A stretch of 39,861 bases of DNA from an uncultured Anaerolineales bacterium (lineage in GTDB: Bacteria > Chloroflexota > Anaerolineae > Anaerolineales > Villigracilaceae), in the NCBI GenBank assembly GCA_903884265.1, contig CAISEG010000062.1, positions 1 through 39,861 on the forward strand. The letters run 5' to 3'. Below, one piece after another: positions 8,086-18,094 of this stretch. How positions within the stretch are numbered: the first letter of the stretch is position 1; each line of letters begins with the position of its first letter. The notes beneath the pieces were generated by a model. That model ran no database searches and was not told the origin of the DNA. It saw only the letters and a program-made list of their open reading frames with translations. A program made the translations under genes and the position numbers.

Positions 8086-9357
8086 CTACCGGCGGATGAT
8101 ATCCACCCCACCCATCCATGGAAGCAGGGCTTCTGGCACTTTCACAGATCCGTCAGCTTGCTGATAGTTTTCAAGCACCGCGATCAGGGTGCGTGGCATT
8201 CCAAGGCCTGAACCGTTCAACGTGTGGACAAAACGCGTCTTGCCGCCGTCCGCGGGGCGATACTTGATGTTCGCCCGCCGCGCCTGGAAATCCGTATCGT
8301 TCGAGACCGAGGACACTTCCAACCATTCCTGCAAACCTGGCGCCCATACTTCGATATCGTAGGTCATCGTCGCCCCGAAACCGATGTCACCGGTGCAGAG
8401 TTGCTTGACGCGGTAGGTCAGCCCCAACCCTGAGCAAGTTGCCTCGGCGTGTTCCCGCATTTTCTCCAGCATGGCATCTGACTCTTCCGGCTTGCTGAAG
8501 ATGTACATCTCGACTTTGTCGAACTGGTGACCGCGTTTGATGCCGCGCACGTCTCGCCCGGCGCTCATTTTCTCACGCCGGAAACAGGGGGTGTAAGCGG
8601 TATATTGTAATGGCAGTTGTTTCTCGTCCAGAATTTCGTCCATATGCAGACCGGTCAGCGGAACCTCTGCGGTGGGGACCATCCACAGGTCTTCTTCGGC
8701 GTCGTGGTACAGGTTTTCGGCAAACTTGGGCAGCTGACCGGCCGCATAAAGTGTGGCGGCTTTGACCATGAACGGGGTGTACTGCTCGATATAACCCTGG
8801 CGGTTGTGCAGGTCGAGCATATAGGCGATCAATGCCCTTTGGAGGCGCGCCCCAAGTCCGGTCAGCACATAGAAGCGCGAGCCGGTGATCTTGACGCCGC
8901 GCTCGAAGTCCAGGATGCCCAGCGCTGGCCCCAGGTCCCAGTGGATTTTCGGCTCAAAATCGAACTCCCTGAGCTGGCCTACCGTCCGCAGGACGATATT
9001 CTCGCCCTCGTCCTTACCAACAGGCGTACGGGCGTCCGGGAGGTTGGGAATGGTGGCTGCCACAGATTTGAGTTCTTCTTCGACATCCGCCACTTCCTTG
9101 TCGATTGTGGCGATCTTGTCGCCGACCGCGCGCATGGACTCGATCTTGGCTTGGCGTGCCGCGGCATCTTTTTCTTGGCTGATCTCTTTCGAGACGGCGT
9201 TGCGCCTGGCTTTCAGGGCCTCCACCTCGGTCAGGATCCCGCGCCGCCGGGCGTCCAACTCCAGGATGCGGTCCACTGGCCCAGGGTCCATCTGCCGGTC
9301 CGATAACGCCTTGCGGACCAGGTCGGGTTGTTCACGAATGAGATTGATGTCCAACAT
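8086..9357 (-). CDS. serS: Seryl-tRNA synthetase
   Basis: 423 residues. The N-terminal coiled-coil arm begins [18 protein letters not shown] and runs through Glu/Lys/Arg-rich helices to about residue 105; it binds the long variable arm of tRNA-Ser. The class II core follows: motif 2 region [24 protein letters not shown] and motif 3 [20 protein letters not shown]. The protein charges tRNA-Ser with serine in the cytoplasm. The ATG at 9357 is chosen because the family N-terminus starts there and GGAGGTG precedes it; the in-frame ATG further upstream would translate the T-box terminator. Regulation is by the T-box leader directly upstream. Confidence 0.97.
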   Translation of the reverse strand: MLDINLIREQPDLVRKALSDRQMDPGPVDRILELDARRRGILTEVEALKARRNAVSKEISQEKDAAARQAKIESMRAVGDKIATIDKEVADVEEELKSVAATIPNLPDARTPVGKDEGENIVLRTVGQLREFDFEPKIHWDLGPALGILDFERGVKITGSRFYVLTGLGARLQRALIAYMLDLHNRQGYIEQYTPFMVKAATLYAAGQLPKFAENLYHDAEEDLWMVPTAEVPLTGLHMDEILDEKQLPLQYTAYTPCFRREKMSAGRDVRGIKRGHQFDKVEMYIFSKPEESDAMLEKMREHAEATCSGLGLTYRVKQLCTGDIGFGATMTYDIEVWAPGLQEWLEVSSVSNDTDFQARRANIKYRPADGGKTRFVHTLNGSGLGMPRTLIAVLENYQQADGSVKVPEALLPWMGGVDIIRR

Positions 9358-9665
9358 AAAGCACCTCCATGAAAAAGAATACGCCCCCTCGGTTTGCAGG
9401 ACGAAGGGGCGTCTCGTGGTGCCACCTGCTTTTATTCTCACGTACGCAGTAACGGGCGCATCCGGCTCTCTTACGGTTCTTTGTAGTAACGACTTTAGTC
9501 GTTATTGACGGTTGAAACCGTCACTCCAAACAGCCCCTGCGAGAGCAACTTCTCTCCTGCGAGAGACCGGAGGGGATTTTGCCGTAGTTCCGCCTGCCTC
9601 GCACCCACCGGCAGGTCTCTGGACGGAGTAACGGGTACTGGTCTCCGGGTAAGTTATTGAATGTT
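9358..9665 (-). promoter_or_regulatory. T-box riboswitch leader of serS (Ser, specifier UCC)
   Basis: Read on the minus strand. The conserved T-box element AGGTGGCACCACG lies at 9427-9415 and would pair with the uncharged tRNA acceptor end. It is followed by a terminator stem (ACGCCCC / GGGGCGT, 9412-9381) and a T-rich run ending just before the ribosome binding site. Stem I can be drawn with GAGACC (9646-9641) pairing GGTCTC (9568-9563). AGTA follows the 5' strand directly, and the codon TCC (9571-9569) sits just above the 3' strand, which is the architecture of the T-box specifier loop. UCC is a serine codon and matches the downstream gene. Serine starvation should therefore raise serS expression. 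Two perfect palindromes lie between stem I and the antiterminator. Confidence 0.88.
9487..9523. repeat. Two adjacent 18-base perfect palindromes inside the T-box leader
   Basis: TAACGACTTTAGTCGTTA (9487-9504) and TGACGGTTGAAACCGTCA (9506-9523) are each 8-bp stems with 2-base centres. Short palindromes of this style recur as dispersed elements in some Chloroflexota and cyanobacterial genomes (from memory, not checked). They fill the place where stems II/III usually lie. No second copy was seen in this window. Confidence 0.6.
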
Positions 9666-9671
9666 AGGCAG

Positions 9672-9680
9672 ATTATACCA
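9672..9680 (-). promoter_or_regulatory. Extended -10 promoter of the serS leader
   Basis: On the minus strand TGGTATAAT is a consensus TATAAT with an extended TGN. The upstream ACGACA is only a weak -35 at a long spacing. The position places the transcript start near 9665, just before stem I of the T-box. Confidence 0.6.
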
Positions 9681-9709
9681 AAACCTTTAGATTATTTGTC
9701 GTACCACTC

Positions 9710-10309
9710 TTACTTGATCCCCTTGAATTCTTCCGCCGTTGCCTGGCCTGGCTGGCTGATGCCTTCGCGCTTGAATACCTTCCATGGTGTCAGGAAAAGG
9801 ATCTTGAGGTCCAGCCAGAACGAGCGATGGTCCACATACCACACGTCCAGGCGGAATTTTTCCTCCCAGTCCAGGGTATTCCGTCCGTGGATCTGCGCCC
9901 AGCCGGTAATACCCGGCAGTACATCATGCCGGCGCATCTGCTCCGGGGTGTAGCGTTTCAGGTACTGCATCAGCAGCGGGCGTGGTCCCACCAGGCTCAT
10001 TTCGCCGCGTAAAACATTCCAGACCTGGGGCAAGTCGTCCAGGCTGGTGGAGCGCAGGAAACGCCCAAAGGAGGTCAATCGCTCGGCGTCCGGCAGCAGG
10101 TTCCCGTCTGGTCCCTTGCGGTTCGTCATCGTCCGGAATTTATAGGTGATGAACGGACGGCCTTTATAGCCAGGGCGCTGCTGCAGGAACAAGACTGGAG
10201 TTCCAAGGAAAACCCACACCAGCAGGCTGATGACAAGCATACCTGGCAGGATTACAATTAAGCCAAGGATGGTCGCCAGCAGGTCGAAAATTCTTTTTAG
10301 GCGTGACAT
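9710..10309 (-). CDS. Small bacterial sugar transferase (polyprenyl-phosphate glycosyl-1-phosphate transferase, PglC-like)
   Basis: 199 residues: one N-terminal hydrophobic segment (about 9-34), then the catalytic domain with [44 protein letters not shown] and the later [12 protein letters not shown]. This is the minimal PglC/WcaJ-type enzyme, which moves a sugar-1-phosphate from a UDP-sugar onto undecaprenyl phosphate at the inner membrane face. It starts glycan, capsule or O-unit synthesis. The catalytic pair is Asp-Asp (LDDLPQ) where PglC has Asp-Glu, a common family variant. No other glycan genes lie next to it. It is divergent from the response regulator; no clear ribosome binding site is seen before the ATG. 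Confidence 0.9.
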   Translation of the reverse strand: MSRLKRIFDLLATILGLIVILPGMLVISLLVWVFLGTPVLFLQQRPGYKGRPFITYKFRTMTNRKGPDGNLLPDAERLTSFGRFLRSTSLDDLPQVWNVLRGEMSLVGPRPLLMQYLKRYTPEQMRRHDVLPGITGWAQIHGRNTLDWEEKFRLDVWYVDHRSFWLDLKILFLTPWKVFKREGISQPGQATAEEFKGIK

Positions 10310-10358
10310 ACAACCATTCTACCAAAAGATTGTGGTATATTTTGAACAGAGGCGCAAT

Positions 10359-11036
10359 ATGAACGAACGTATTCTGATCATAGAAGACGATCCAGCCATT
10401 TTGAAGGTGCTCCAGCGCGGGCTGACCTATGAAGGTTACCTGGTGGACATTGCCACCGACGGCCGCACCGGCCTGAACCTGGCACACGACCATCATCCTG
10501 ACATGGTCATCCTGGATTGGATGTTGCCCGGTATGGACGGGCTGGAGGTTTGCCGCCGCCTGCGCATGGGGGGCAGCCTGCCTATTTTAATGCTGACTGC
10601 CAAGGAGACCGTTCAGGATCGCGTGCAGGGGCTCGACGCAGGCGCAGACGATTACCTGGTCAAACCGTTCAATCTCGAGGAATTGCTTGCCCGCATGCGC
10701 GCCCTTCTGCGCCGCACCCAGACCGAGCGCAACCAGGTCTACCAGTTTGTCGATTTGACCATGGATAGTGTTTCCCGCCAGGTGACGCGCGGCAAACGTC
10801 TCATTCCGCTGACAGCCAAAGAGTACGAACTGCTTGAGCTGTTCCTGCGCCACCCTCGCCAGGTGCTGACACGTGAAGTGATCTTCGACCGCGTCTGGGG
10901 CTACGATTTCGGTGGCGAGAGTAACGTGCTTGAAGTCTACATCCGCTATTTGCGACAAAAACTGGAATCAGAAAACGAGATGCGTTTGATCCATACCGTG
11001 CGCAGTGTGGGCTATGTCCTGCGCGAGAACCCGTAA
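10359..11036 (+). CDS. OmpR/PhoB-family response regulator
   Basis: 225 residues. The receiver domain starts [15 protein letters not shown] with the acidic pocket, the phosphoacceptor is Asp53 in [12 protein letters not shown], and the conserved Lys lies in DDYLVKPFN. The C-terminal winged helix has [22 protein letters not shown] and ends with [13 protein letters not shown]. It binds DNA when phosphorylated by the kinase encoded immediately downstream (the TAATG junction overlaps by one base). The ATG at 10359 is favoured by CAGAGG 6 bases upstream; an in-frame extension to 10230 runs antisense through the sugar transferase gene and is rejected. The target regulon cannot be inferred. Confidence 0.96.
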   Translation: MNERILIIEDDPAILKVLQRGLTYEGYLVDIATDGRTGLNLAHDHHPDMVILDWMLPGMDGLEVCRRLRMGGSLPILMLTAKETVQDRVQGLDAGADDYLVKPFNLEELLARMRALLRRTQTERNQVYQFVDLTMDSVSRQVTRGKRLIPLTAKEYELLELFLRHPRQVLTREVIFDRVWGYDFGGESNVLEVYIRYLRQKLESENEMRLIHTVRSVGYVLRENP

Positions 11037-12427
11037 TGTCCCTGCGTTTACGCCTGACAATCTTATATTCAGCACTGATCGGGGGAATTTTGCTGGTTTT
11101 CGGAATCCTGCTCTATTCCCTGGTCAATGTTCTGCTGGTCAGCCAGGTGGACACGACCTTGTACCAGACCGCCAATGATTTGCTGCAAGGCTGGAGGGTT
11201 GGACCGGCAGGTGAACTAAGCCAGGAAACCCTTCCCAAGCTCAACCTGACTTCATTTGTTTATTTTCAGATCTGGGACAACAATGGGCGGCTGCATTCGT
11301 CCTCACCCGGTCTTGGTATGATCAGCCAGCCGTTCGACCCTGTAGGCTACCAGTTAAAACGTACCGTGTACCGTGATGCACTGATTCAGAATTTCCCCTT
11401 GCGCGTCTTGAATGTGCCTCTGGAAGCAGGGGGGCGTACAATAGGGACTCTGCAAGTGGCAGCCAGTATGACCATGGTGGATACCACCCGTCATTCTCTT
11501 GTGCAGACGACCATTATCATTGCGTTGGTTGCCATCCTTTTATCCGCGGCGCTTTCCTGGTTCTTTATCGGTCAGGCGCTCTCGCCGCTGGTTAAGATCA
11601 CCGAGAGTGCCCTGCACCTCTCTGACGCTGAAGACCTCTCCCAACGCCTGCCTCTGCGCGGTGCTGAGAACGATGAAATAAGCCGTCTGGTGAACGCCTT
11701 TAATGCTACTCTGGGGCGGTTGGAAAAACTCTTCACCTCCCAGCAGCGCTTCCTGGCTGACGTTAGTCACGAACTGCGCACCCCGTTAACCGTCATCAAG
11801 GGTAACGCGGACCTGATGCGCCGGATGAAACACGTGGACGTGGAATCCCTGGATAGCATTGAAGACGAGGCTGACCGCCTTACGCGTCTTGTTGGAGACT
11901 TGTTGCTCGAGGCACAGGCCGAATCAGGGAAACTGCCTTTACATTTTGCTCCGGTCGAGTTGGATACGCTCCTGCTTGAAGTTTTCAAAGAAATGCGCAT
12001 TCTGGCACGTGAGCGCATTCAGATCAAACTCCCCGAGATTGACCAGATTGTGATCAATGGTGACCGGGACCGCTTGAAACAGGTTCTGATCAACCTGATC
12101 GCCAACGCCATTAAATACACCCCGCAAGGCGGCGAGGTGTTCCTTAGTTTGGGAAAAGTCGGTGATAACGCCCGGTTGATTGTGCGTGATACCGGTCTTG
12201 GTATCCCTGCGGAAGATATGCCCCACATCTTCGAACGCTTCTATCGCGCCGAAAAGTCCCGCTCACGCTCTAAAATTGGCGGGTTTGGGTTGGGGCTCCC
12301 GATCGCCTATTGGATTGTCACGCATCACGGGGGACAGATCGAAGTTGATTCTGTGGAGGGCAAGGGCACCACGTTTTGCATTTACCTGCCATTACCGCAG
12401 ACTTCGGAAGCTACCCCTAAGGATTAA
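11036..12427 (+). CDS. Membrane sensor histidine kinase
   Basis: 463 residues. TM1 lies at about residues 7-29, an extracytoplasmic sensor region at about 30-160, and TM2 at about 163-182. Then come HAMP, the dimerisation/phosphoacceptor helix DVSHELRTPLTVIKGNADLM (His245), and the ATP-binding domain with N box LINLIANAIKYTPQGG, G1 DTGLGIP, F box FERFYRA and G2 GGFGLGLPI. It is the partner of the adjacent OmpR-type regulator. The sensor region has no recognised PAS, Cache or CHASE signature, so the signal is unknown. Its last 11 bases overlap the convergent lytic transglycosylase gene. Confidence 0.95.
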   Translation: MSLRLRLTILYSALIGGILLVFGILLYSLVNVLLVSQVDTTLYQTANDLLQGWRVGPAGELSQETLPKLNLTSFVYFQIWDNNGRLHSSSPGLGMISQPFDPVGYQLKRTVYRDALIQNFPLRVLNVPLEAGGRTIGTLQVAASMTMVDTTRHSLVQTTIIIALVAILLSAALSWFFIGQALSPLVKITESALHLSDAEDLSQRLPLRGAENDEISRLVNAFNATLGRLEKLFTSQQRFLADVSHELRTPLTVIKGNADLMRRMKHVDVESLDSIEDEADRLTRLVGDLLLEAQAESGKLPLHFAPVELDTLLLEVFKEMRILARERIQIKLPEIDQIVINGDRDRLKQVLINLIANAIKYTPQGGEVFLSLGKVGDNARLIVRDTGLGIPAEDMPHIFERFYRAEKSRSRSKIGGFGLGLPIAYWIVTHHGGQIEVDSVEGKGTTFCIYLPLPQTSEATPKD

Positions 12428-13112
12428 TACCCAATCGTTTGGCCGCCTGCCGGCACAAATATACCCCGCTTGCCGTCAGCCATTCCTGCAGGCGTGGGCT
12501 TTCACTTGCTCCACTGGAAGCCTCAGCGTAAATGCCGCTTCCCCAGTAAGCATATCGCTGGGTCTCCGCCGACCAGTCTGACTCAGACATTCCGATCACG
12601 CCAATCCCGCCGTTGTAACCAGCCAATGCCAGGCGCTGGTCGCCCTGCGCTGTTTCCAGTGAGCGACTGAGATAATCCAGTCCACGCAATGCGTTTGTAT
12701 CGGGGGCGTAGGGGTCATCGCTGGCAGTGAAATGATAAGGCATCACCTGGAAAAGCCCCATTGCCCCGGCTCGCGAAAGCGCCCGCGGGTCCCCGCAGGA
12801 CTCGATCTGCATCACTGTCGCGACCAGGTTCGGGTCCAGCCCTGCCGCGGCAGCCCAAACCTGGATCCTACCAGCCCAGTATTGCACTTCAGGCGTGAAA
12901 ACGGATGAGAGCGTGGCACTGGTCTGAATATCCGCTCTTTGTCCCGTACTTCCGGCTGGTGTAGGAGAAAGCGTCGAGCCGAGCGCAAAAAAAGTCAGAA
13001 GCACGCCAATACCTACCACCGCCAACGGTGGGAGCAGGTAACCAGACAGATAACCGCCTCCTGAGGAGGCGGCTGTCTGTGAGCAAATAGGATCAGAGTA
13101 TGGGGAAGCCAT
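12417..13112 (-). CDS. Lytic transglycosylase (SLT domain) with N-terminal membrane anchor
   Basis: 231 residues. A single membrane segment (about 27-45, LLPPLAVVGIGVLLTFFAL) is followed by a short linker and an SLT domain. Catalytic Glu104 sits in MQIESCGDP, followed by AGAMGLFQVMP and LALAGYNGG, the standard family-1 lysozyme-like motifs. The enzyme would cleave peptidoglycan glycan strands outside the membrane. It lies 17 bases after the upstream membrane-protein gene on the same strand and has no convincing ribosome binding site or promoter of its own, so it is probably expressed from the LexA-type promoter at 13912-13940. Its stop overlaps the convergent kinase gene by 11 bases. SLT proteins serve in wall remodelling or open a path for secretion and conjugation machines; no such machine is encoded here. 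Confidence 0.9.
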   Translation of the reverse strand: MASPYSDPICSQTAASSGGGYLSGYLLPPLAVVGIGVLLTFFALGSTLSPTPAGSTGQRADIQTSATLSSVFTPEVQYWAGRIQVWAAAAGLDPNLVATVMQIESCGDPRALSRAGAMGLFQVMPYHFTASDDPYAPDTNALRGLDYLSRSLETAQGDQRLALAGYNGGIGVIGMSESDWSAETQRYAYWGSGIYAEASSGASESPRLQEWLTASGVYLCRQAAKRLGINP

Positions 13113-13129
13113 GGTCCGGATTCAAAGGA

Positions 13130-13861
13130 CTAGGAATTACGCGGGGTATCGATATACTCTGCCTCGCGTGCAGGCTTGCTTTGCATCGACAGGTTATGAT
13201 AAGTAGGTTCAGGCCGGGCGTAGCTCGATTCGGAGCGTGCCAGCTTGCTCGCCGACCGGAAGGAAGAGACTGTGGATGGTCGCGGGCGGGAGCTCAGCGC
13301 ACTGGCGGGCTGAAGTACCGGCAGGCGCTGGGAGGAATTGCGGGTTTCAGCCTGGCTGAACAGTTTCTCCCCTTTGACTGAGAAAGTCCCAATGATCAGG
13401 ACGCGGATCAGCAGGACCATGATGGCGACGAAGACCGGAACCACCTTGGTCAGTACGGTGGCGCTGATGACTTCGCTGCTCAGGGTGCTGTGACTGGCGA
13501 TGGCCACCGCCACACCCCACCAGGTGAGGGTCGCGTTCATTGCCGCGGCCAGGAGCCAGGCCCCGAACAGGTACCATACTTCTGCAGGCTCGTCGCGTCC
13601 CTGCTCCGGGGTAAATAAACGGGCGATACCGGCGAAGTCAATGCCGCAGAAAGCCAGGGCAAGGATCGTTGCCCAGCGGATGCCGGCAAATTTCAGATCA
13701 CCCAAGACATCATTTAGAGCGAACTGGGTGGTGCTGTAGTTGAACATCTCGAAAGCCAGTAGCGCGCCAATGATGATGACGCCCCAGGCCAGCCCGCGTC
13801 GGACGGTAAGACCTTTGAACATTGAGGCGATGCCCCGGGTGTTTCGGATACTTGTGTTCAT
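13130..13861 (-). CDS. Four-helix membrane protein of unknown function, first gene of a LexA-type operon
   Basis: 243 residues. Four hydrophobic segments are seen at about 24-40, 62-80, 97-121 and 137-158. A polar, Ser/Arg-rich and probably disordered tail follows (about 165-243: SSRPRPSTVSSFRSASKLARSES). The N-terminus MASMFKGLTVRRG-like segment is basic. No catalytic motif is visible and I do not recognise a named family. The start has an excellent ribosome binding site (AAAGGAGG). It is followed after 17 bases by the SLT transglycosylase, and preceded by a consensus promoter holding a GAAC-N4-GTTC palindrome, so damage-controlled expression is inferred. Possible roles are a wall or division checkpoint, or part of an export apparatus; neither can be shown from sequence. 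Confidence 0.75.
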   Translation of the reverse strand: MNTSIRNTRGIASMFKGLTVRRGLAWGVIIIGALLAFEMFNYSTTQFALNDVLGDLKFAGIRWATILALAFCGIDFAGIARLFTPEQGRDEPAEVWYLFGAWLLAAAMNATLTWWGVAVAIASHSTLSSEVISATVLTKVVPVFVAIMVLLIRVLIIGTFSVKGEKLFSQAETRNSSQRLPVLQPASALSSRPRPSTVSSFRSASKLARSESSYARPEPTYHNLSMQSKPAREAEYIDTPRNS

Positions 13862-13911
13862 GACGACCTCCTTTGTCGCAATAGAACGTTTGTGCTAGTC
13901 AGATCTTGCAC

Positions 13912-13940
13912 ATTATAGAACGCGTGTTCTATTTTGTCAA
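13912..13940 (-). promoter_or_regulatory. Consensus promoter with LexA-type operator in the spacer
   Basis: On the minus strand TTGACA (13940-13935) and TATAAT (13917-13912) are both perfect consensus hexamers with a 17-base spacer. The spacer contains ATAGAACACGCGTTCTAT across the -10 edge; its core GAAC-ACGC-GTTC (13929-13918) is a perfect palindrome of the GAAC-N4-GTTC form used by LexA in Firmicutes and Actinobacteria. A second, imperfect half (GAACGTTTGTGC on the plus strand, 13884-13895) lies downstream of the start point. A repressor here would directly block RNA polymerase. Confidence 0.75.
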
Positions 13941-14000
13941 GGGTTAGTTTCGAGAATAAAATTGGATTATCATATTTCTTTTCGGCTCTTGAGCCTGGAG

Positions 14001-14080
14001 CCGTCTATGGAGGCATCCCCTCTCCGACAGCGACATAAAAACTCAAGCAGCAGATCCACTTCCATAACCACTGCTTTGAT
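14001..14080 (+). pseudogene. Relic of the 5' end of ligA
   Basis: Bases 14041-14080 match the intact ligA at 15077-15116 at about 35 of 40 positions, with a 17-base exact run (CAGCAGATCCACTTCCA at 14048 and 15084). Weaker similarity extends left to an ATGGA at 14007, equivalent to the ligA start, with at least one single-base deletion, so the frame is broken. Nothing ligA-like follows after about 14080. It reads as a decayed duplicate of the first 25 or so ligA codons, now about 1 kb upstream of the true gene on the other side of a lipoprotein gene. Confidence 0.65.
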
Positions 14081-14130
14081 TTATTTCACAGTCCTTCAGA
14101 ATGGTCAAACCAATGGATCCATTAATTAAG

Positions 14131-14165
14131 GATGGCTCCGTTTCCTCCAGGGGAACGGAGCCATC
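14131..14165 (-). terminator. Terminator hairpin after the DUF4232-like lipoprotein gene
   Basis: GATGGCTCCGTT (14131-14142) pairs perfectly with AACGGAGCCATC (14154-14165), with further C-G pairs inside. The stem lies about 80 bases past the stop of the minus-strand lipoprotein gene. The T-tract is poor on the minus strand (CTTAATTAAT) and moderate on the plus strand (CTTCGGTTTTCC). Confidence 0.6.
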
Positions 14166-14243
14166 TTCGGTTTTCCGATAACTTCTGATTCTGCCTGGCT
14201 GCTCAAATGGAACAGTCTCGAACAGGCTTTTCATCCGTTCTGT

Positions 14244-14987
14244 CTAATAGGGGGGGATTGCCGGGTTCAACTTCGAAATACCCACAGAAGATAGATATCC
14301 GGGTGCATTGCAAGCTCCCCCGCTTTGAATATCCGTCTGGATATTGAGTACACCCCCATTGTCGATCAGGGTCATCCGGATCACCGCGCCCCCGGAAACG
14401 GGGTCCCCGCACCAGTTTGACCAGCTCAGGTTGAGCCAGGCTGTCCAACCCGGCCATAACCCTATTTTCGCGGTAGTCGATTCCCGTGCCTGTTCTGTCG
14501 CCGCGGCCGCAGCCTCCGCGGGACCCATCTCGAAATAATGATAATCCACATCCAACGGATGGCCTTGCTGATCCATGAGGACGACCTGGGGCCATGCCTG
14601 TAAAAAGCACGCGGTGTTGCTGATATTCGTTAAACCGGCACCGAGCAGGATCTGTTGGGAGGCGGCGTTCGACCCGAAGGAGATCTTCAAATCAGCCAGG
14701 CGGCAGGTGGGTGAGTCAGGCGGAATGGTGGGAATGGGCGTCTCGCTCGGCTGGGCGGTCATGCTGGCAGCCATGGCGGTTCCGAGGGCATATTTGTTCC
14801 CCATAATTGCCGTGATCGTGGCGTCATTTGCCGGATAACCACTGGTTTGCGTTTCAGCTTCGGCAGTAATTGCAAAAAGCTTGGTTTGATTGAACGCCAA
14901 TTCAGTGGGTGTCTTCGTCGTGGAAACCGGTGAGGCTGCACAGGCAGCCAGGAACCAAGGTAAAATAAAGAACAGGATGCGTTTCAC
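14244..14987 (-). CDS. Exported lipoprotein with a DUF4232-like domain
   Basis: 247 residues. The signal peptide MKRILFFILPWFLAAC has a lipobox LAAC, so cleavage and lipidation at Cys16 are expected. A Thr/Pro stretch (about 81-91) is followed from about residue 93 by a domain starting CRLADLKISFG and containing LLGAGLTNISNTACFLQAWPQVVLMDQQG. This fits the DUF4232 pattern of secreted proteins, with paired cysteines that may form a disulphide. The start is GTG (14987), supported by AGAGG about 7 bases upstream. The gene is divergent from ligA with 54 bases between, and sits between a ligA relic and the real ligA, which hints that the locus was rearranged. Function unknown. Confidence 0.8.
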   Translation of the reverse strand: MKRILFFILPWFLAACAASPVSTTKTPTELAFNQTKLFAITAEAETQTSGYPANDATITAIMGNKYALGTAMAASMTAQPSETPIPTIPPDSPTCRLADLKISFGSNAASQQILLGAGLTNISNTACFLQAWPQVVLMDQQGHPLDVDYHYFEMGPAEAAAAATEQARESTTAKIGLWPGWTAWLNLSWSNWCGDPVSGGAVIRMTLIDNGGVLNIQTDIQSGGACNAPGYLSSVGISKLNPAIPPY

Positions 14988-15026
14988 TCGAGCCTCTGAC
15001 CAATTGTACGCTTATCTCTCCCGTAA

Positions 15027-17120
<2,094 letters not shown>

Positions 17121-17211
17121 TACGTCTCGCATTCTCATTTTATTCTTGAGTCACATACTATGATGCTTGTTATGGTCTGATAATTACCGGTTCATCCAAA
17201 AGGAGATTGCC

Positions 17212-17601
17212 ATGTCCAAACTCATCAAGCAAACCGTCGCCTTCAAAGCCTCCCCGCACGAGGTCTACGAGGCGCTGATGGACTCAAAGAAACACGCCGC
17301 CTTCACCGGTGGCAAGGCCAGCATGAGTCGCGCCGTAGGCGGGAAATTTACCGCCTACGACAATTACATCGCTGGGAAAAATGTCGAGCTGGTGCCCGAC
17401 AAAAAGATTGTCCAGGATTGGCGTGCCGTGGACTGGCCGGAAGGCTATTTCTCGCGCGTCACGTTCAAGTTCACCGCCGTCCCGGAAGGCACCCGCCTCG
17501 ATTTCACCCACGCGCATGTCCCCACAGGCACCGAAAAGGAGTTCACCCAGGGCTGGATCGAAAATTACTGGGAGCCAATGAAGGCTTTTCTGGAGAAGTA
17601 A
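17212..17601 (+). CDS. SRPBCC / AHSA1-like domain protein
   Basis: 129 residues. KLIKQTVAFKASPHEVYEALMDSKKHAAFTGG is the typical opening of the Bet v1-like SRPBCC fold (AHSA1 / START-like). The rest continues with the pattern GGKFTAYDNYIAGKNVELVPDKKIVQDWR and ends in a long helix, WIENYWEPMKAFLEK. Such proteins have a hydrophobic pocket; bacterial members are often stand-alone with unknown ligands. The ATG at 17212 has AAAGGAG 7 bases upstream; longer in-frame starts do not. The next gene begins 11 bases after its stop, so the two are probably co-expressed. Confidence 0.88.
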   Translation: MSKLIKQTVAFKASPHEVYEALMDSKKHAAFTGGKASMSRAVGGKFTAYDNYIAGKNVELVPDKKIVQDWRAVDWPEGYFSRVTFKFTAVPEGTRLDFTHAHVPTGTEKEFTQGWIENYWEPMKAFLEK

Positions 17602-17612
17602 CCAGGGTTTTT

Positions 17613-18035
17613 ATGAACAAATTATTTTTACGAATCTTCATGGCGCTGAACACCTTCGCCATCCATGCCAGCCGGGGGCGCCTCGGCAGCCAGCTCGGCA
17701 CGCAGACCATCTTGCTGCTGCACAGCGCCGGGCACAAATCCGGTAAGCACCATGTCACCCCTATCGCCTATTTCTATACAGATGGCTTCTATTTCCTGAT
17801 CGGGTCCAACTGGGGCAAGGATCACAATGCTGGATGGTACCATAACCTGTTGGAACAGCCACGCACCCGGATCGAAGTACGGGGGAAGACCATCCAGGTC
17901 GAAGCTCGCCCGGCAGAAGGTGAGGAGTACGACCGCCTGTGGAAATACGCTATCGAACACCATCCGCCCTATCTGCATTACAAGGAAATGACAAAGCGGC
18001 ATATCCCGATTGTCATCCTGAAACCGGTAGCCTGA
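17613..18035 (+). CDS. F420-type nitroreductase/quinone-reductase family protein (Ddn-like)
   Basis: 140 residues. Motifs ILLLHSAGHKSGKHHVTPIAYF, FLIGSNWGKDHNAGWYHNLLEQPRTRIEVRGKTIQVEARPA and the closing IPIVILKPV are those of the deazaflavin-dependent (F420H2) oxidoreductase family related to mycobacterial Ddn, a split beta-barrel fold. The substrate is unknown. The ATG at 17613 fits the family length; longer in-frame starts overlap the SRPBCC gene. Ribosome binding site CAGGG is modest. Whether this organism makes F420 cannot be seen here; some relatives may bind other flavins. Confidence 0.85.
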   Translation: MNKLFLRIFMALNTFAIHASRGRLGSQLGTQTILLLHSAGHKSGKHHVTPIAYFYTDGFYFLIGSNWGKDHNAGWYHNLLEQPRTRIEVRGKTIQVEARPAEGEEYDRLWKYAIEHHPPYLHYKEMTKRHIPIVILKPVA

Positions 18036-18055
18036 ACCGACCCTGCGGTTGTCTG

Positions 18056-18064
18056 TGCTATACT
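18056..18064 (+). promoter_or_regulatory. Candidate extended -10 promoter before the oxoamine synthase gene
   Basis: TGCTATACT is an extended -10 (TGN plus TATACT) with no clear -35. It lies 30 bases before the ATG at 18095 and just after the preceding stop codon. Confidence 0.35.
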
Positions 18065-18094
18065 TACGCAGATTTTTTTGGACAAGGAGCCCCC

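Noticed and set aside
14043-14234. A 63-codon minus-strand frame in the gap after the DUF4232-like lipoprotein gene
   Set aside because: It consists of the terminator hairpin and the ligA relic read backwards, with no ribosome binding site.
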